From Planctomycetales bacterium (GTDB lineage Bacteria; Planctomycetota; JAKEIC01): 40,424 nucleotides of DNA. The DNA lies in assembly GCA_022614695.1 (NCBI GenBank), contig JAKEIC010000293.1:1-40424 (forward strand). Reading direction: 5' to 3'. Positions 17,435 to 25,464 of the stretch are shown one piece after another; within the stretch, counting starts at the first letter, position 1; each line of letters starts with the position of its first letter. Below the pieces are notes generated by a model. The model searched no databases and had not been told where the DNA came from. It saw only the letters and a program-made list of their open reading frames with translations. Both the position numbers and the translations under genes were made by a program.

Positions 17435-18177
17435 CCGCCGCCGCACCGGGTCCCCCGGCCCGCCCCTCGCCCGGCGGCCGCCCCGACCACGCCGTGGCGG
17501 TCCGGGAGATGTTCACGGCGATCGCGCCGCGGTACGACCTCCTCAACCGGGTGCTCTCGGGGGGCGTGGACCTCTGGTGGCGGTTCCGGACGTCCCGGGC
17601 CGTCGCGCGGGAGGCTCCCCCGGGTCCCGTCCTCGACTCCTGCGCGGGGACCCTCGACCTCGCCGTCTCCCTCGCCCGACGGGGGCGCTCGGCCGTCCAC
17701 GCGGCCGACTTCTCGCGGGCCATGCTCGTCCTCGGGCGGCCGAAGCTCGCCCGGCTCGCGCGGGCGCCCTCCCTCGCCGTGGCCGACGCCCTCCGCCTCC
17801 CGTACCGGGACCGCTCGCTCGCCGCCGTCACGGTCGGGTTCGGAGTCCGGAACCTCGCCGACCTGGCCGGCGGCCTTCGCGAGATGGCGCGGGTCGTCCG
17901 CCCGGGCGGGCTCGCGGCGATCCTCGAGTTCTCGATGCCGACGACGCCGGTGATAGGGCCGGTCTACGGCTGGTACCTGACGCGGGTCCTCCCCTGGATC
18001 GGCCGGCTCGTCACGGGCCACCCGATGGATCCCTACGGCTACCTCGCCGCCTCGATCCGGGCGTTCCCCGGGCCGCCGGCGTTCGCAGACCTCCTCCGCG
18101 CGAGCGGGTTTCCCATCGTCGAGAGGCGCCCGCTCACCTTCGGCATCGCGTCGCTCTGGCTCGCGCGGCGCGGGTAG
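17431..18177 (+). CDS. ubiE: Menaquinone/ubiquinone C-methyltransferase
   Basis: The 248-residue SAM-dependent methyltransferase carries the UbiE/MenG signature MFTAIAPRYDLLNRVLSGG (28-45), motif I VLDSCAGTLDLA (67-78) and GVRNLADLAGGLREMARVVR (138-157). It methylates demethylmenaquinone or the equivalent benzoquinone, most likely menaquinone here. Motif I reads GTL where GTG is usual. The GTG start at 17431 overlaps the cytochrome stop (GTGA). Its stop codon forms the first three bases of the TAGAAT motif that precedes the UbiD gene. Confidence 0.93.
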   Translation: MTAAAPGPPARPSPGGRPDHAVAVREMFTAIAPRYDLLNRVLSGGVDLWWRFRTSRAVAREAPPGPVLDSCAGTLDLAVSLARRGRSAVHAADFSRAMLVLGRPKLARLARAPSLAVADALRLPYRDRSLAAVTVGFGVRNLADLAGGLREMARVVRPGGLAAILEFSMPTTPVIGPVYGWYLTRVLPWIGRLVTGHPMDPYGYLAASIRAFPGPPAFADLLRASGFPIVERRPLTFGIASLWLARRG

Positions 18178-18180
18178 AAT
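18175..18180 (+). promoter_or_regulatory. Putative internal -10 element (TAGAATCGC) before the UbiD gene
   Basis: TAGAATCGCC overlaps the ubiE stop codon and ends 11 nt before the GTG at 18192. No convincing -35 is visible. It would allow separate, nearly leaderless expression of the decarboxylase. Confidence 0.35.
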
Positions 18181-18191
18181 CGCCCGCCCCC

Positions 18192-19640
18192 GTGTCCTCC
18201 TCCCACGCCGACCTCCGGGACTTCGTGGCCGATCTCGAGAAGGCGGGGGACCTCCGCCGGATCCGCGCCGAGGTGGACCCGGTCCTCGAGATCACGGAGA
18301 TCACCGACCGCGTCGTGAAGCGGGGGGGGCCCGCCCTTCTCTTCGAGAAGCCGAAGGGTTCCCGGATCCCGGTCCTCATCAACGCGTTCGGGACCGAGCG
18401 GCGCATGGCCCGGGCGCTCGGGGTCGGGACGCTGACGGAGGTCGCCGACGAGATCGAGGGGCTCATCGCACTCTTCGAGACGAAGCCCGCCGGGCTCCTC
18501 GACAAGCTGAGGATGCTTCCGAAGCTCAAGGAGATCTCCGACTTCTTCCCGAAGGATGTGAAGTCGGGGCCCTGCCAGGAGGTGGTTCGCACCGACGACG
18601 CCGACCTCCGGGATTTGCCGATCCTCCAGTGCTGGCCGCAGGACGCCGGGCGGTTCATCACGCTGCCCCTCGTGATCACCCGCGACCCGGAGACCGGGAA
18701 GCGGAACGTGGGGACCTACCGGATGCAGGTCTTCGACGGGAAGACGACGGCCATGCACTGGCAGCGCCACAAGGGGGGCGCGGCGCACTTCCGGCGCGCG
18801 ACGGGCGCCCGGATGCCCGTCGCCGTCGCGATCGGGTGCGACCCGGCGACGGTCTGGAGCGGGATCCTGCCCCTCCCGCCAGGGGTGGACGAGCTGATCG
18901 TGGCCGGCTTCGTTCGGAAGGCGCCGGTGCCACTCGTGAAGTGCCGGACCGTGGACCTCGAGGTCCCCGCCAACGCGGAGATCGTGCTCGAGGGCTACGT
19001 CGTCCCGGGGGAGTACCGGAAGGAGGGCCCCTTCGGGGACCACACGGGCTTCTACTCGCTGCCGGACGACTTCCCCGTCTTCCACCTGACGGCCCTCACC
19101 CACCGGAAGGACCCGCTCTACCAGACGATCGTCGTGGGGCGCCCGGTCCAGGAGGACTGCTTCATGGGGCTCGCCGTCGAGCGGGTCTTCCTCCCGCTCA
19201 TCCGCAAGCAGATCCCCGAGATCGTGGACCTGCACATGCCCTTCGAGGGGATCTTCCACAACCTCGTGATCGTCTCGATCCGCAAGGAGTACCCCGGCCA
19301 CGCGCGCAAGGTGATGCACGCGATCTGGGGCCTCGGCGGGATGATGTTCAGCAAGGCGATCGTCGTCGTGGACGAGGACGTGCCGGTCCGCGACGTCGGC
19401 CACGTGACCTGGAAGGTGCTGAACAACATAGACCCCGAGCGGGACATCGAGTTCGCGATGGGGCCGGTGGACGACCTCGACCACGCCGCGAGGCTCCCGG
19501 CGTTCGGGAGCAAGATGGGGGTGGACGGGACCCGGAAGGGCCCCGGCGAGGGGGTGACTCGCCCGTGGCCGGACGAGATGCTCATGAGCCCCGAGGTCCG
19601 CGCCCTCGTGGACCGGCGGTGGAAGGAGTACGGGATCTAG
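18192..19640 (+). CDS. UbiD-family decarboxylase (menaquinone or ubiquinone pathway)
   Basis: A 482-residue prenylated-FMN-dependent decarboxylase. Family motifs are visible: NVGTYRMQ (172-179, with the conserved Arg), WQRHKGG, EGPFGDHTGFYS (278-289, active-site acid) and the C-terminal KVLNNIDPERDIEFAMGPVDDLDHA. UbiD removes the carboxylate from 4-hydroxy-3-polyprenylbenzoate, and homologues (MqnL) serve futalosine-route menaquinone synthesis. Its place directly after ubiE supports a quinone role. No UbiX/prenyltransferase is in view, so the exact pathway is open. The GTG start at 18192 gives the usual short N-terminus (HADLRDFVADLEKAGDLRRI). Confidence 0.92.
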   Translation: MSSSHADLRDFVADLEKAGDLRRIRAEVDPVLEITEITDRVVKRGGPALLFEKPKGSRIPVLINAFGTERRMARALGVGTLTEVADEIEGLIALFETKPAGLLDKLRMLPKLKEISDFFPKDVKSGPCQEVVRTDDADLRDLPILQCWPQDAGRFITLPLVITRDPETGKRNVGTYRMQVFDGKTTAMHWQRHKGGAAHFRRATGARMPVAVAIGCDPATVWSGILPLPPGVDELIVAGFVRKAPVPLVKCRTVDLEVPANAEIVLEGYVVPGEYRKEGPFGDHTGFYSLPDDFPVFHLTALTHRKDPLYQTIVVGRPVQEDCFMGLAVERVFLPLIRKQIPEIVDLHMPFEGIFHNLVIVSIRKEYPGHARKVMHAIWGLGGMMFSKAIVVVDEDVPVRDVGHVTWKVLNNIDPERDIEFAMGPVDDLDHAARLPAFGSKMGVDGTRKGPGEGVTRPWPDEMLMSPEVRALVDRRWKEYGI

Positions 19641-19687
19641 CTCGCCGGGGCGCGCGCGGTCAGTTCGCGGCCGCTCGGGCGCCCGGG

Positions 19688-19693
19688 TAGAAT
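19688..19693 (+). promoter_or_regulatory. Putative -10 element (TAGAATCGC) before the first lipoprotein gene
   Basis: TAGAATCGCG lies 32 nt before the ATG at 19726. A small perfect hairpin (GGGGC-GAA-GCCCC, 19702-19714) and the purine-rich AGGGGG ribosome-binding site lie between them. Confidence 0.42.
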
Positions 19694-19725
19694 CGCGGAC
19701 TGGGGCGAAGCCCCAGGGGGATGTG

Positions 19726-20292
19726 ATGAACGCGCTTCGGTTCCTGGGGATGGCGGTCCTGGCGGTCTCTGCGGGCGCGGCCGGATGCGGGGGGAAGGCG
19801 CCGGCGGCGACCCCCGACGAGGTGTTCACGCGCGGGAAGGAGGCGGCCGCCGCCGATCGGGTGAGCGACCTCCTCGACCTCTTCCCGCCGGACGACCGCG
19901 TGCGGGTGTGCTACCAGATCCGGCTCGGGGCGACTGTCCTCGCCGCGAGCAAGGGCGGGGAGGCGGAGGCCTGCCGCCAGGAGCTGGACGAGATCCTGAA
20001 GAGCCACTCCGTGCAGGAGGTTCCGCCTCCCTCCGACATCCAGGACATGAAGGCCGTCGCGGAGGCCGCGGCGAAGGCGCTCGATGGGGTGGACGCCGCG
20101 CGGCTCTTCGAGGCCCTGGTCCGTTTCTGGGACAAGTACGGCGCGCCCGGGAGCGCGCTGACGAAGAAGTTCCAGGGGGAACTCAAGGACCTCAAGGTCG
20201 AGGGCGAGTGGGCGTCGGGGACCGTCGAGGGAAAGAAGATCGTCTTCCGGAAGGTCGGCGAGGGCTGGTATCTGAACCCGGAACTCAAGTAG
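19726..20292 (+). CDS. Putative lipoprotein, paralogue of the next gene
   Basis: 188 residues with a lipoprotein signal (MNALRFLGMAVLAVSAGAAGC, lipobox Cys near 21) and then mostly helical sequence. I prefer ATG 19726 to the overlapping GTG 19723. The C-terminal FQGELKDLKVEG, followed by FRKVGEGWYLNPE, matches the neighbour's FTGELKDLKVEG and FMKVGDNWYVAME, and TPDEVFTRGKEAA matches SPQEVYDRAKKCA. They are therefore diverged tandem duplicates. The fold resembles the many small exported proteins whose end compares a computed quantity with the KVGxxWY motif (DUF4878/SnoaL-like), but no family is certain. Function unknown. Confidence 0.8.
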   Translation: MNALRFLGMAVLAVSAGAAGCGGKAPAATPDEVFTRGKEAAAADRVSDLLDLFPPDDRVRVCYQIRLGATVLAASKGGEAEACRQELDEILKSHSVQEVPPPSDIQDMKAVAEAAAKALDGVDAARLFEALVRFWDKYGAPGSALTKKFQGELKDLKVEGEWASGTVEGKKIVFRKVGEGWYLNPELK

Positions 20293-20425
20293 CGCCTCCC
20301 CGCGGGCGGCGCCCGATTGCGTCCGGCGACCGGCGCGGCTAGCATCCCGCCCCCTCCGTCCCCGGGGAGAGCCGCGCCCGGAGCGCCGGCCCGCCGAGGT
20401 TGGGATTGGAGGCGAAGGAGATTCC

Positions 20426-20992
20426 ATGACGTTCTCGCAAATCCTGACGGGGTCGGTGCTCGGGGCTATGGCGGCCCTGGTCGGCTGTGGCGCTGGCGGC
20501 GGCGGGGCCCCCGCGAAGTCGCCCCAGGAGGTCTACGATCGGGCGAAGAAGTGCGCCGATTCGGGCAAGTACGCGGACCTGCTGCCTCTCTACCCGCCCG
20601 ACGAACAGTCCACCGTCGTCTTCGTGATGTTCTTCGGCGCCGGGATGATGACGATGGCCAAGGAGGACGCGAAGAAGGAGCTGGACGCGCTGGCCAAGAA
20701 GCACAACGTGAAGGAGAAGAAGGACGACAAGGCCATGGCCAACATGGGCGACAAGAAGGCGATGAAGGAGGCGGCGGACAAGGCCCTCGAGGGCGTGAAC
20801 AAGACGGCGCTCTTCGGCGACCTGGTCGCATTCCTCGAGAAGCACGGCGACAAGAGCATGTCGTTCAAGGCGCAGTTCACGGGCGAGCTCAAGGACCTGA
20901 AGGTCGAGGGCAACAAGGCCCAGGGCAAGTCGGGCGACCAGACCCTCCACTTCATGAAGGTGGGCGACAACTGGTACGTGGCGATGGAGTAG
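20426..20992 (+). CDS. Putative lipoprotein, Lys-rich paralogue of the previous gene
   Basis: 188 residues with a lipoprotein signal (GSVLGAMAALVGC) followed by a Gly-rich linker. The centre (~80-125) is very rich in Lys, Asp and Ala (KKELDALAKKHNVKEKKDDK), probably a helical, highly charged segment not shared with the paralogue. The ends align with the preceding lipoprotein (see that entry). AAGGAGATTCC before the ATG is a good ribosome-binding site. A TAGCAT hexamer at 20339-20344 may be a -10 giving an 80-nt leader. A GC-rich hairpin follows 25 bp after the stop. Function unknown. Confidence 0.8.
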   Translation: MTFSQILTGSVLGAMAALVGCGAGGGGAPAKSPQEVYDRAKKCADSGKYADLLPLYPPDEQSTVVFVMFFGAGMMTMAKEDAKKELDALAKKHNVKEKKDDKAMANMGDKKAMKEAADKALEGVNKTALFGDLVAFLEKHGDKSMSFKAQFTGELKDLKVEGNKAQGKSGDQTLHFMKVGDNWYVAME

Positions 20993-21017
20993 GGACCGCG
21001 GGAAGACGATCGTGGAA

Positions 21018-21047
21018 GCGGGCCCGGGCCGCGAGGTCCGGGCCCGC
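21018..21047 (+). terminator. Putative terminator hairpin after the second lipoprotein gene
   Basis: A 10-bp perfect stem, GCGGGCCCGG (21018-21027) with CCGGGCCCGC (21038-21047), with a 10-nt loop, begins 25 bp after the stop. There is no T-tract, so termination strength is uncertain. Confidence 0.5.
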
Positions 21048-21054
21048 GTCGTCG

Positions 21055-21219
21055 GGCTCGTGTCGAAACAAATGATGGAGTCGCGCGGAGCGCCGGGGGT
21101 GCAGCCGCGAGGCGTCGCCGACGAGGCGTACTGACGGAGAAGTACGCCGACGGAGGCGCAACGATGCGGATGCGCCCCCGCCGCCCGCGCGACGACCGTC
21201 AGTTGTTCCGACACGAGCC
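21055..21219. repeat. Fold-back element, copy 2 (165 bp)
   Basis: The outer arms 21055-21071 and 21203-21219 form a 17-bp inverted repeat with one mismatch (GGCTCGTGTCGAAACAA against TTGTTCCGACACGAGCC). The core 21079-21194 is the reverse complement of copy 1's core (109/116 identical). Its internal hairpin is GGCGTACT/AGTACGCC, one base pair changed from copy 1 with pairing preserved. It lies between convergent genes, ending one base before the stop codon of the methyltransferase gene. Confidence 0.85.
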
Positions 21220-21220
21220 A

Positions 21221-22414
21221 TCACCGCCCCAGCACGAACGCCTTCGCCGAGACCCCCCCGAGCGAGACGCCGCGCGCCGAGAGCACGCGCAGCCCCGCGC
21301 CGGCGGCTGCGGCGCGGACGTCGTGCTCGTGGACGGCAAGGAACGTGAGGGTCCCGCCGGGTGAGAGGGCGGCCGCGGCCGCGCAACAGAGAGTTGGGTA
21401 GAGCGATTCCATCTCCCGCCGGTTCCCCATCCGGATCCCGAACGGGGGATTCGTGACGATCCGGTGGATCGAGCCCGTGCCCACTCGCGCGGGGAGCGAC
21501 GGCAGGTCGGCGGGCTCGGGAGAGACCAAGTCCGAGACCCCCGCGGCGGCGGCGTTCGCGCGCGCCTGCGCGACGGCGCTCGTCGAGCGGTCGCTCGCAA
21601 GGATGCGGGGTCGGGCCTGCGGCCGGACCTCCGCGTCGGCCGGCCCGTAGACTCCGGCCGGATCGAGGAGAGGGTGGCCGTCCGGGGCCCGGAGCCTCTC
21701 GAAGAGGAGCGACCCCTTCCGGCCCGATCCACCGGGCACGCGCCGCGCGAGGAGGGCCGCCTCGCACACGATCGTCCCCCCTCCGCAGAGGGGATCGGCG
21801 AGCACTTCCCTCTCGGGGTCCCACCCCGAAAGGCGCACGAGCGCCGCCGCCACGGTGGCCTTGAGCGCCGCCCGGTGGCGCTCGGGATAGATCCCGCGTC
21901 GGTGGAGGCTCCTCACGCCCACGAAGTCGAGGCCCACGACCGCGCGCTCCCCCGCCACGTCGCAACGGACGAGCACGTCGGGGTCCTCGAGCCGCGCGCG
22001 GACCCGCTCCCCTCGGGCGGCGTCCACGGCGGCGACGACGGCCGCCCCGGCGGCCTCCTCCACGTCCCGGGACCGGAAGCCGTGCTCGCCCCGGCGGCGG
22101 CACCGTACGGCGAACGTCTGCCCGGGCGCGATCCAGTCGGGGAGCCCGGCCCCGGCGGCGAGGTCGGCGATCCGGGCCGGGCCGGAGCCGTCCGGGGGAA
22201 TGGCGCCCTCGGCGAGCAGCAGTATCCCGCGGTGGATCACCCGGAGCCGGTAGACGAGGCGCGCCAGGTCGAGCGGATCCTCCAGGCGGATACGGACCCA
22301 GCCGGGGACCCCGTGGGGGGACTCCTCCACCTCGCGGGCCCCCGCCTCGGTGGCTTCCCGCGCCAGGACGTCCGCCAGTCCCCGGGCGGTCGTGAGGACC
22401 GCAGTCCCGGTCAC
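21221..22414 (-). CDS. THUMP-domain class I RNA methyltransferase (RlmL/Trm14-like)
   Basis: A 397-residue protein. Residues ~1-165 hold a ferredoxin-like/THUMP RNA-binding region (FAVRCRRRGEHGFRSRDVEE at 101-120, then VVGLDFVGVRSLHRRGIYP). Residues 180-397 form a Rossmann methyltransferase: motif I DPLCGGGT (207-214), the acidic SAM ligand in ILASDRS (275) and the catalytic NPPFGIRMG (322-330). The NPPF motif fits N2-guanine or N6-adenine methylation of rRNA or tRNA; the substrate is not decidable. The GTG start at 22414 overlaps the tgt stop (GTGA), so it is coupled to another RNA-modification gene. Confidence 0.9.
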   Translation of the reverse strand: MTGTAVLTTARGLADVLAREATEAGAREVEESPHGVPGWVRIRLEDPLDLARLVYRLRVIHRGILLLAEGAIPPDGSGPARIADLAAGAGLPDWIAPGQTFAVRCRRRGEHGFRSRDVEEAAGAAVVAAVDAARGERVRARLEDPDVLVRCDVAGERAVVGLDFVGVRSLHRRGIYPERHRAALKATVAAALVRLSGWDPEREVLADPLCGGGTIVCEAALLARRVPGGSGRKGSLLFERLRAPDGHPLLDPAGVYGPADAEVRPQARPRILASDRSTSAVAQARANAAAAGVSDLVSPEPADLPSLPARVGTGSIHRIVTNPPFGIRMGNRREMESLYPTLCCAAAAALSPGGTLTFLAVHEHDVRAAAAGAGLRVLSARGVSLGGVSAKAFVLGR

Positions 22415-23586
22415 TTCGTGGGGGCCCGCCGGCGGCGACGCGCGGCGCCCTCCGGCTCTCCTTCGGGGTCCGGCTGCCCTCGCTCGACGGCCGCGCAGAA
22501 CTCTCCACGGAATGCCCCGAACCGTCCCTCGAGGATCGCCGCCCGGGCCCGCCTCGCCGTCTCGAGGAAGAAGTGGACGTTGTGGAGCGAGGCCAGTGTC
22601 TGGCCGAGGATCTCGCCCGCCTCGAAGAGGTGGCGGAGGTAGGCGCGGGTGAACCGGCTGCACGTCTCGCAGCCGCAAGACGTGTCGGGCGGGAAGAGGT
22701 CGCGCCGGTAGCGGCGGTGGCGGATCCGGAGAGGTCCTCGAGCGGTGTAGAGGATCCCGGACCGGCCGTGGCGCGTGGGCAGGACGCAGTCGAACAGGTC
22801 GGCTCCCAGCCCGATCGCCCGGACGATCTCCTCGGGCTTCCCGATGCCCATCACGTACCGGGGGCGGTCGGGCGGCAGGAGGGGCGCGACTCGACCCACC
22901 ACGTCGAGCATCGCGCCGGTGCCCTCGCCCACCGAGACTCCTCCGATCGCGAAGCCGTCGAAGCCGATCCCGACGATCTCTCGGGCCGACCGTTCGCGGA
23001 GGTCCGGGAAGACGCTCCCCTGCACGATCCCGAAGAGTGCCTGGTCGTCCCGCCGGTGGGCGGCGCGGCAGGCCCGCGCCCAGGCGGTCGTCCGCCGCAC
23101 TCCCTCCTCGGCGCGCGCCCGGTCGCAGGGCCACGGCGCGCAGTCGTCGAGGCACATCGCGATGTCGGCGCCGAGCTCCCCCTGGACCGCCATGGACCGC
23201 TCGGGCGTGAGGGTGACCCTCTCCCCCCCCGCCTCGTGGCGGAACGTGACGCCGTCCTCCCGGATCTCCGCCTTCGGGAGCGAGAAGACCTGGAACCCCC
23301 CCGAGTCGGTGAGGATCGCGCGCGCCCAGCCCATGAAGGCGTGGAGCCCACCCGCCTTCGCCACGAGGTCGGAGCCCGGCGAGATCGCGAGGTGGTACGT
23401 GTTGGCGAGCAGGATGCGCGCCCCGGTCCCGGCCACCTGGTCCGGCGTGAGGGCCTTCACCGCCCCGTGGGTCCCGACGGGCATGAAGACGGGAGTCTCG
23501 ACCGGTCCGTGCGGCGTCTCCAAGACCCCGGCCCGCGCCCCGGTCGGGTCGGTCGCGAGGACCCGGAACGGGGATCGGGTGGCCAT
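22411..23586 (-). CDS. tgt: tRNA-guanine transglycosylase
   Basis: The 391-residue enzyme exchanges G34 of GUN anticodons for the queuosine precursor preQ1. Asp94 in LTDSGGFQVFSL and Asp266 in LFDCVLPTR are the catalytic pair. Zn ligands Cys304, Cys306, Cys309 and His335 are present (SCGCETCS and LHN). FGIVQG and IGGVSVGE are family motifs. The tail is Arg-rich (GAARRRRRAPTK). A TAGAAT on the minus strand ends 11 nt before the ATG. No queA or queuosine-precursor synthesis gene is visible, and the partner downstream is an RNA methyltransferase. Confidence 0.96.
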   Translation of the reverse strand: MATRSPFRVLATDPTGARAGVLETPHGPVETPVFMPVGTHGAVKALTPDQVAGTGARILLANTYHLAISPGSDLVAKAGGLHAFMGWARAILTDSGGFQVFSLPKAEIREDGVTFRHEAGGERVTLTPERSMAVQGELGADIAMCLDDCAPWPCDRARAEEGVRRTTAWARACRAAHRRDDQALFGIVQGSVFPDLRERSAREIVGIGFDGFAIGGVSVGEGTGAMLDVVGRVAPLLPPDRPRYVMGIGKPEEIVRAIGLGADLFDCVLPTRHGRSGILYTARGPLRIRHRRYRRDLFPPDTSCGCETCSRFTRAYLRHLFEAGEILGQTLASLHNVHFFLETARRARAAILEGRFGAFRGEFCAAVERGQPDPEGEPEGAARRRRRAPTK

Positions 23587-23597
23587 GGATCCAAGGG

Positions 23598-23607
23598 ATT
23601 CTAGTAC
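23598..23607. promoter_or_regulatory. Overlapping divergent -10 elements of tgt and tsaB
   Basis: The minus strand carries TAGAAT (23603-23598) 11 nt before the tgt ATG. The plus strand carries TAGTAC (23602-23607) 14 nt before the tsaB ATG at 23622. They overlap, so the two promoters would compete for polymerase. The 35-bp gap leaves no room for longer leaders. Confidence 0.4.
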
Positions 23608-23621
23608 GATCCCTCTCCTCC

Positions 23622-24341
23622 ATGCGCGTGCTCGCCGTCGAGACGTCCGGGACCCACGGCTCTGTCGCCTGCGGAGACCCGGAGGCGGGCGCCACGGGCG
23701 ACTTCCGCGAGGAGGTCTTCGAGCAGAGCCTCTCGCACGGCCGCGCCGTCGCCCCGGCGGCGGAGCGTCTCCTCCGGGAGTGCGGGTGGAGGGCGAGCGA
23801 CCTCGACCTGCTCGCGGTCGGGCTCGGTCCCGGCTCCTTCACGGGCGTGCGCGTGGGGATCGCCTTCGTGAAGGGGCTGGCCCTGGGCACGGGTCGTCCG
23901 GTCGTCGGCGTCCCCTCACTCGAGGCGCTCGCGCGGAACGCCCCGGCAGACGCCCCGGCCGTCGCGACCCTCGTGGACGCCCGGTGGGGGGAAGCCTACC
24001 TCGCGGTGTTCCGCCGGGGCGCCGGCGGCCTCTCCCGGGAGCTGCCCGAGACGGTCCTCGAGCCGGCAGGGATCGCCGCCCGGATCCCCGCCGACGCGGT
24101 GGTGATCGGGAACGGTCTCGGGCCCTTCGGGGGGGAACTCCGGGGACGCGGGTGCGCCCTGCCGGACCCCGACCTCGCCCGGGTGAGCGCGGTCGCGGTC
24201 GCCTGCCTGGCCGCCTCGACCCTCCGCCGGACCGGCCCCTCACCCCTCCACGCCCTCGCGCCGATCTATCTCCGGGGGTCCCATGCCGAGCGCGGTCTCC
24301 GAGAGCCTTCCGGGAAGAGCAGCACCGCCGCAACCCGCTGA
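23622..24341 (+). CDS. tsaB: tRNA threonylcarbamoyladenosine biosynthesis protein TsaB
   Basis: A 239-residue ASKHA-fold protein, a partner of TsaD and TsaE in forming t6A37 of ANN-decoding tRNAs. MRVLAVETSG at the N-terminus, GLGPGSFTGVRVG (67-79), LVDARWGEAYLAVF and the terminal PIYLRGSHAE are TsaB hallmarks. TsaB lacks catalysis itself and scaffolds TsaD. The last 59 bp overlap the start of alr. Confidence 0.93.
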   Translation: MRVLAVETSGTHGSVACGDPEAGATGDFREEVFEQSLSHGRAVAPAAERLLRECGWRASDLDLLAVGLGPGSFTGVRVGIAFVKGLALGTGRPVVGVPSLEALARNAPADAPAVATLVDARWGEAYLAVFRRGAGGLSRELPETVLEPAGIAARIPADAVVIGNGLGPFGGELRGRGCALPDPDLARVSAVAVACLAASTLRRTGPSPLHALAPIYLRGSHAERGLREPSGKSSTAATR

Positions 24342-25464
24342 GTCGCAATATGTTGGGGCGCGGGCCGTCGCCGAGATCAGCCTGGGCGCGGTGGCCGAAA
24401 ACTTCCGCGCCATCGCCGAGCGGGTGGGGCCGGCGGTCCAGATCTGCGCCGTGGTGAAGGCGGACGCCTACGGCCACGGGGCCGTGGAGGTCGGCCGGAG
24501 GCTCGTGCGGGAGGGCGCGGCGGCGCTCGCCGTGGCCGACTCGGGCGAGTCAACCGCCCTGCGCAAGGCCGGGATCCGGGCCCCGCTCCTCGCGCTCGGT
24601 CCCGTGCTCCCGGACGAGGCCCCGGCCCTCGCGCGCGCGCGGGCTTCCGTGGCGGTCGCCGACCCGTCCGACCTCCCGCCCCTCGAGGCCGCCGGCGAGG
24701 CCGTCGGCCGGGCCCTCGCCGTCCACCTCCTCGTGGACACGGGGATGGCCCGCCACGGAGCGAGGCCGGAGGAGGTCGCGGGGCTGGCGCGGCAGATCGC
24801 CTCCTCCGGGAGCCTGCGTCTCGAGGGGCTCTGGACCCACTTCGCCGCCGCCAGCCCCTCGGAGCCGGGGCCCATGCTCGAGCAACTGGCGGTCTTCCGG
24901 CGCGTCGCGGCGGAGGTCGAGGCGGCCGGCGTGCGCGTGCCGCTCCGCCACGCGGCGGCGAGCGCGGCGATCTTCGTGGCGACGGCGGCGCACCTCGACA
25001 TGGTCCGGCCCGGGCTCGCCCTCTACGGCGCGGACCCGGGGGAGCTGCGCGCAAGCGGGATCCCGCTGCGACCGGCCCTGGCCCTCCGGACGCGGATCGC
25101 CTTCCTCGCCGACCTGCCCGCGGGGTCGGCCGTCGGCTACCAGCCGGGGTACAGGACCCCGCGCCCGACTCGCCTCGCGACGCTCCCTGTGGGATACGCC
25201 GACGGGCTCCCGGGCTCGCTCGGGAACCGGGGACGGGTCCTCCTCCGGGGCCGGCCGGCTCCGATCGTCGGCCGGATCTCGATGGACATGACCACCGTGG
25301 ACGTCGGAGGGATCCCGGACGCGGCGGCGGGGGACGTCGTCACCCTGATCGGCCGGGACGGGGACGAGGAGATCCGGGTCGAGGACCTGGCCCGGGACGC
25401 GGGGACGATCCCGTGGGAGATCCTGGCGAGGATCGGGCCGAGGGTGCGGCGGGTGTACCGCTAG
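24283..25464 (+). CDS. alr: Alanine racemase
   Basis: The 393-residue PLP enzyme makes D-alanine for peptidoglycan. The PLP Lys is Lys59 in VVKADAYGHG; the opposing catalytic Tyr is Tyr286 in SAVGYQPGY; LPVGYADGLPG and GRISMDMTTVDV are family motifs. ATG 24283 is the only in-frame start before the first conserved strand, giving a 59-bp overlap with tsaB and a ~25-residue non-conserved N-terminus. Its stop shares the palindrome CTAG (25461-25464) with the stop of the convergent STAS gene. Presence of alr implies a peptidoglycan wall. Confidence 0.94.
   Translation: MPSAVSESLPGRAAPPQPAESQYVGARAVAEISLGAVAENFRAIAERVGPAVQICAVVKADAYGHGAVEVGRRLVREGAAALAVADSGESTALRKAGIRAPLLALGPVLPDEAPALARARASVAVADPSDLPPLEAAGEAVGRALAVHLLVDTGMARHGARPEEVAGLARQIASSGSLRLEGLWTHFAAASPSEPGPMLEQLAVFRRVAAEVEAAGVRVPLRHAAASAAIFVATAAHLDMVRPGLALYGADPGELRASGIPLRPALALRTRIAFLADLPAGSAVGYQPGYRTPRPTRLATLPVGYADGLPGSLGNRGRVLLRGRPAPIVGRISMDMTTVDVGGIPDAAAGDVVTLIGRDGDEEIRVEDLARDAGTIPWEILARIGPRVRRVYR

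Noticed and set aside
14333-17446. 1037-codon minus-strand frame opposite the cytochrome and neighbours
   Set aside because: The plus strand here has ThiS, eight CxxCH motifs and an ordered series of overlaps; the antisense product is Arg/Pro/Gly-rich without motifs.
19702-19714. Hairpin GGGGC-GAA-GCCCC as a riboswitch or terminator
   Set aside because: It is only a 5-bp stem in a short leader and has no T-tract or further conserved structure.
22411-23586. Queuosine biosynthesis operon
   Set aside because: Only tgt is present. The partner is a general THUMP RNA methyltransferase and no queA, queC, queD, queE or queG is visible.
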